Of a DNA stretch of 64,000 nt, positions 62,508 through 64,000 are shown in pieces (the stretch's first letter is position 1; each line of letters opens with the position of its first letter). The translations under genes were made by a program, and so were the position numbers. The DNA is from JAAYPI01 sp036734385 (GTDB lineage: Bacteria; Bacteroidota; Bacteroidia; Bacteroidales; Paludibacteraceae): assembly GCA_036734385.1 (NCBI GenBank), contig DAIMYQ010000005.1, positions 14,179-78,178 of the forward strand, given 5' to 3'. The notes beneath the pieces are model-generated. The model saw nothing but the letters and a program-made list of their open reading frames with translations. It was not told the DNA's origin and did not search any database.

Positions 62508-62536
62508 TTTAGTATAACAGAAAAACATTAACTTTG
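62508..62536 (+). promoter_or_regulatory. Promoter of the binding-protein gene
   Basis: TTT (62508-62510), an 18-base spacer and TAACTTTG (62529-62536). An in-frame TTG at 62534 lies inside the box and cannot be the start; the ATG at 62555 is used. Confidence 0.65.
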
Positions 62537-62554
62537 CATCTCGAACATAACAAT

Positions 62555-63691
62555 ATGAGATTATTTATTAAACTTTTCTTTTTCAGCATTCTGGGCTCTT
62601 TTTTGATAAGTTGTAACAACAAAGAAGAGCAAAAAAACAACTGCAGTCAAATTATTTCTTCTGCAAATCTTTCCTATGCAAAGGGCTTTGCCATAGATTA
62701 TTATAAAAATTACAAATGTGTTTTAGTGTACAATCCTTGGAGAAAGGGAGAAATTTTAGAAAGATATTACTTAGTTTCAAATAAAAACATAGTAACTCCG
62801 AGTAACGGACATAAGATTATCATTCCATTAAAAACTATCGCAGTTAATTCGTGCAGTCATTTCGAATTTCTGAATTTAATAGGTGAATTAGACAAAGTTG
62901 TCGGCATCAGTTCGCCTGAACGAGTTTACAATAAATATTTATTAGACAAATACAAAGTCGGTAACCTTGTTAATATAGGCGATGCTTTTTCCATGAATAT
63001 TGAAAAAATAATGATGTTGAAGCCTTCTGCTATTATGATAAGTGGATACAATCAAACAGATGAAAGTACAAATCGCTTAAAATCTTCTAATATTTCAGTA
63101 ATTACAAATAATGAATGGACAGAGACAAATATTTTGGGTCGTGCTGAATGGATAAAATTTGTAGCTGCTTTTTACAATAAGGAGCAACTTGCAGATAGCA
63201 TTTTTCATAATGTTGCAACACACTATGAAAAATTGAAAGACTCGGTAACACACATAACAAAGAAACCTTCTATTTTATCAGGAATGAGTTTTAAAGGAAC
63301 TTGGTATTTACCTGGCGGCAGGAGCTTTATGGGGAAACTATATGCAGATGCAGGAAGTGACTATTATTTTGCCAATGATACAACATCAGAAAGTCTGCCT
63401 ATTAGTCTTGAAATAGCATTAAAAAAACTTCGCTATTGTGAAATTTGGCTGGGTACAAACGTAAAAACAATGAAAGAGTTGGAAGTTTTAGATTCTAGAT
63501 TGTTACTTTTCGAAGCAGCAAAGAACCATCGGGTATATAATTACAATAAACGAACAACACCTTCCGGCGGTAACGACTTTTGGGAAACAGCAGTAGCTAG
63601 ACCAGACATACTTTTAAAAGATGTTATAAAAGTGCTTCATCCCGAATTATTTCCAACCTACGAAACATTTTATATTGACCAATTAAAATAA
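62555..63691 (+). CDS. Lipoprotein substrate-binding protein of a metal-chelate/cobalamin ABC transporter
   Basis: A 378-residue lipoprotein with lipobox LISC (Cys20) and the periplasmic-binding fold of PF01497. Features are TIAVNSCSHFEFLNLIGELDKVVGIS, KPSAIMISGYNQ, and the C-terminal RPDILLKDVIKVLHPELFP. It should capture a ferric siderophore, heme or cobalamin and pass it to the FecCD permease that begins 7 bases after the stop. Substrate specificity cannot be told. The start at 62555 is supported by the promoter position. Confidence 0.87.
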   Translation: MRLFIKLFFFSILGSFLISCNNKEEQKNNCSQIISSANLSYAKGFAIDYYKNYKCVLVYNPWRKGEILERYYLVSNKNIVTPSNGHKIIIPLKTIAVNSCSHFEFLNLIGELDKVVGISSPERVYNKYLLDKYKVGNLVNIGDAFSMNIEKIMMLKPSAIMISGYNQTDESTNRLKSSNISVITNNEWTETNILGRAEWIKFVAAFYNKEQLADSIFHNVATHYEKLKDSVTHITKKPSILSGMSFKGTWYLPGGRSFMGKLYADAGSDYYFANDTTSESLPISLEIALKKLRYCEIWLGTNVKTMKELEVLDSRLLLFEAAKNHRVYNYNKRTTPSGGNDFWETAVARPDILLKDVIKVLHPELFPTYETFYIDQLK

Positions 63692-63698
63692 ACAAACA

Positions 63699-64000
63699 AT
63701 GCGTTCACACAAAACAATAATTCTATTTATTGTCTTATTATTACTCTGCTTTTGTGCTTTTATTGCAGATTTGGTATGGGGAAGTCTTGATATCCCTATT
63801 CAAAAAATTGTAGACACATTATTTTTTCAGAAAGCGAACGAATATTCAGATATTATATTACAATTTCGACTACCCAAAGCACTGACAGCTATGTTAGCCG
63901 GATCTTCATTGGCAATTGCCGGCTTATTAATGCAAACACTGTTTAAAAATCCTTTGGCCGACCCATATATACTAGGTATCAGCTCTGGAGCAAGTTTGGG
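63699..64000 (+). CDS. FecCD/BtuC-type permease, cut off by the window end
   Basis: The first 100 residues are present and the gene runs off the edge. It starts with an N-terminal transmembrane helix (ILFIVLLLLCFCAFIADLVW) and continues to the family signature: RLPKALTAMLAGSSLAIAG, LLMQTLFKNPLADPYILGISSG. This is a permease subunit for iron-siderophore, heme or cobalamin uptake. It follows the binding protein by 7 bases in an operon; an ATPase is expected beyond the window. Confidence 0.92.
   Translation, partial: MRSHKTIILFIVLLLLCFCAFIADLVWGSLDIPIQKIVDTLFFQKANEYSDIILQFRLPKALTAMLAGSSLAIAGLLMQTLFKNPLADPYILGISSGASL

Noticed and set aside
62269..62554. Cobalamin or other riboswitch upstream of the binding-protein gene
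   Set aside because: The predicted transcript leader is only about 12 bases, and the rest of the interval belongs to the rpmB leader on the other strand.

Overview
The window is AT-rich chromosomal DNA from a member of the Bacteroidetes, most likely order Bacteroidales. The signs are: repeated promoters of the Bacteroidetes type (TAnnTTTG at -7, with TTG about 17-23 bases upstream); a type IX secretion C-terminal domain on a nuclease; families typical of the phylum (DUF4270, DUF4295, DUF4301, DUF4827, DUF349, DUF4105/Lnb, bacterial GGGP synthase); the moxR-bat operon; and the cluster rpmB-rpmG-DUF4295-ftsY-rimO-HU. Almost everything is core genome. I see no phage, insertion sequence, CRISPR array or other mobile DNA. 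Three runs of exactly 100 N (2483-2582, 36496-36595, 45146-45245) mark scaffold gaps of unknown size inside nhaD, a DUF349 gene and panC. It is therefore a draft or metagenome assembly.

Layout. 1-12.1 kb: lepA-nhaD, purB, an MsbA-like ABC exporter, then on the minus strand glgB with a GGGP synthase, DUF4301, and a plus-strand radical SAM gene. 12.1-18.8 kb: a complete minus-strand tryptophan operon in the order trpB-E-G-D-C-F-A. It is preceded by a promoter, a 19-residue leader peptide with three consecutive Trp codons, and a strong intrinsic terminator; this is a textbook-style attenuator layout. 18.9-34 kb: aminotransferase, LolE-like permease, DUF2147 and a divergent secreted nuclease, RidA/PatB, PhoH, FolC, Lnb-like DUF4105, a tRNA-Thr(CGT), a GT-C glycosyltransferase, a hydrolase and a membrane LytTR regulator.

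34-48.7 kb: an RluB-type pseudouridine synthase, DUF349, then a plus-strand run thrA-FKBP lipoprotein-DUF4827 lipoprotein-glmM, convergent with fba; radA; panC-panD; and divergent from panC a stand-alone GT5 N-terminal domain followed by a DUF4270 lipoprotein. 48.8-57.7 kb: the minus-strand operon moxR-DUF58-orf-batA-B-C-D-E-PAP2. 57.9-62.5 kb: rpmB-rpmG-DUF4295, then ftsY-rimO-HU-HU/TM/LysM. The window ends with a lipoprotein metal-chelate binding protein and the start of its FecCD permease.

The two observations I rate highest are the trp leader peptide/attenuator (18561-18757) and the HU-transmembrane-LysM fusion (57883-58911), whose charge pattern puts a DNA-binding domain in the cytoplasm and a peptidoglycan-binding domain in the periplasm. 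Several start codons were moved to fit promoters and family N-termini, and two genes missed by simple ORF calling (DUF4295 and the edge-truncated FecCD permease) plus the leader peptide are added.
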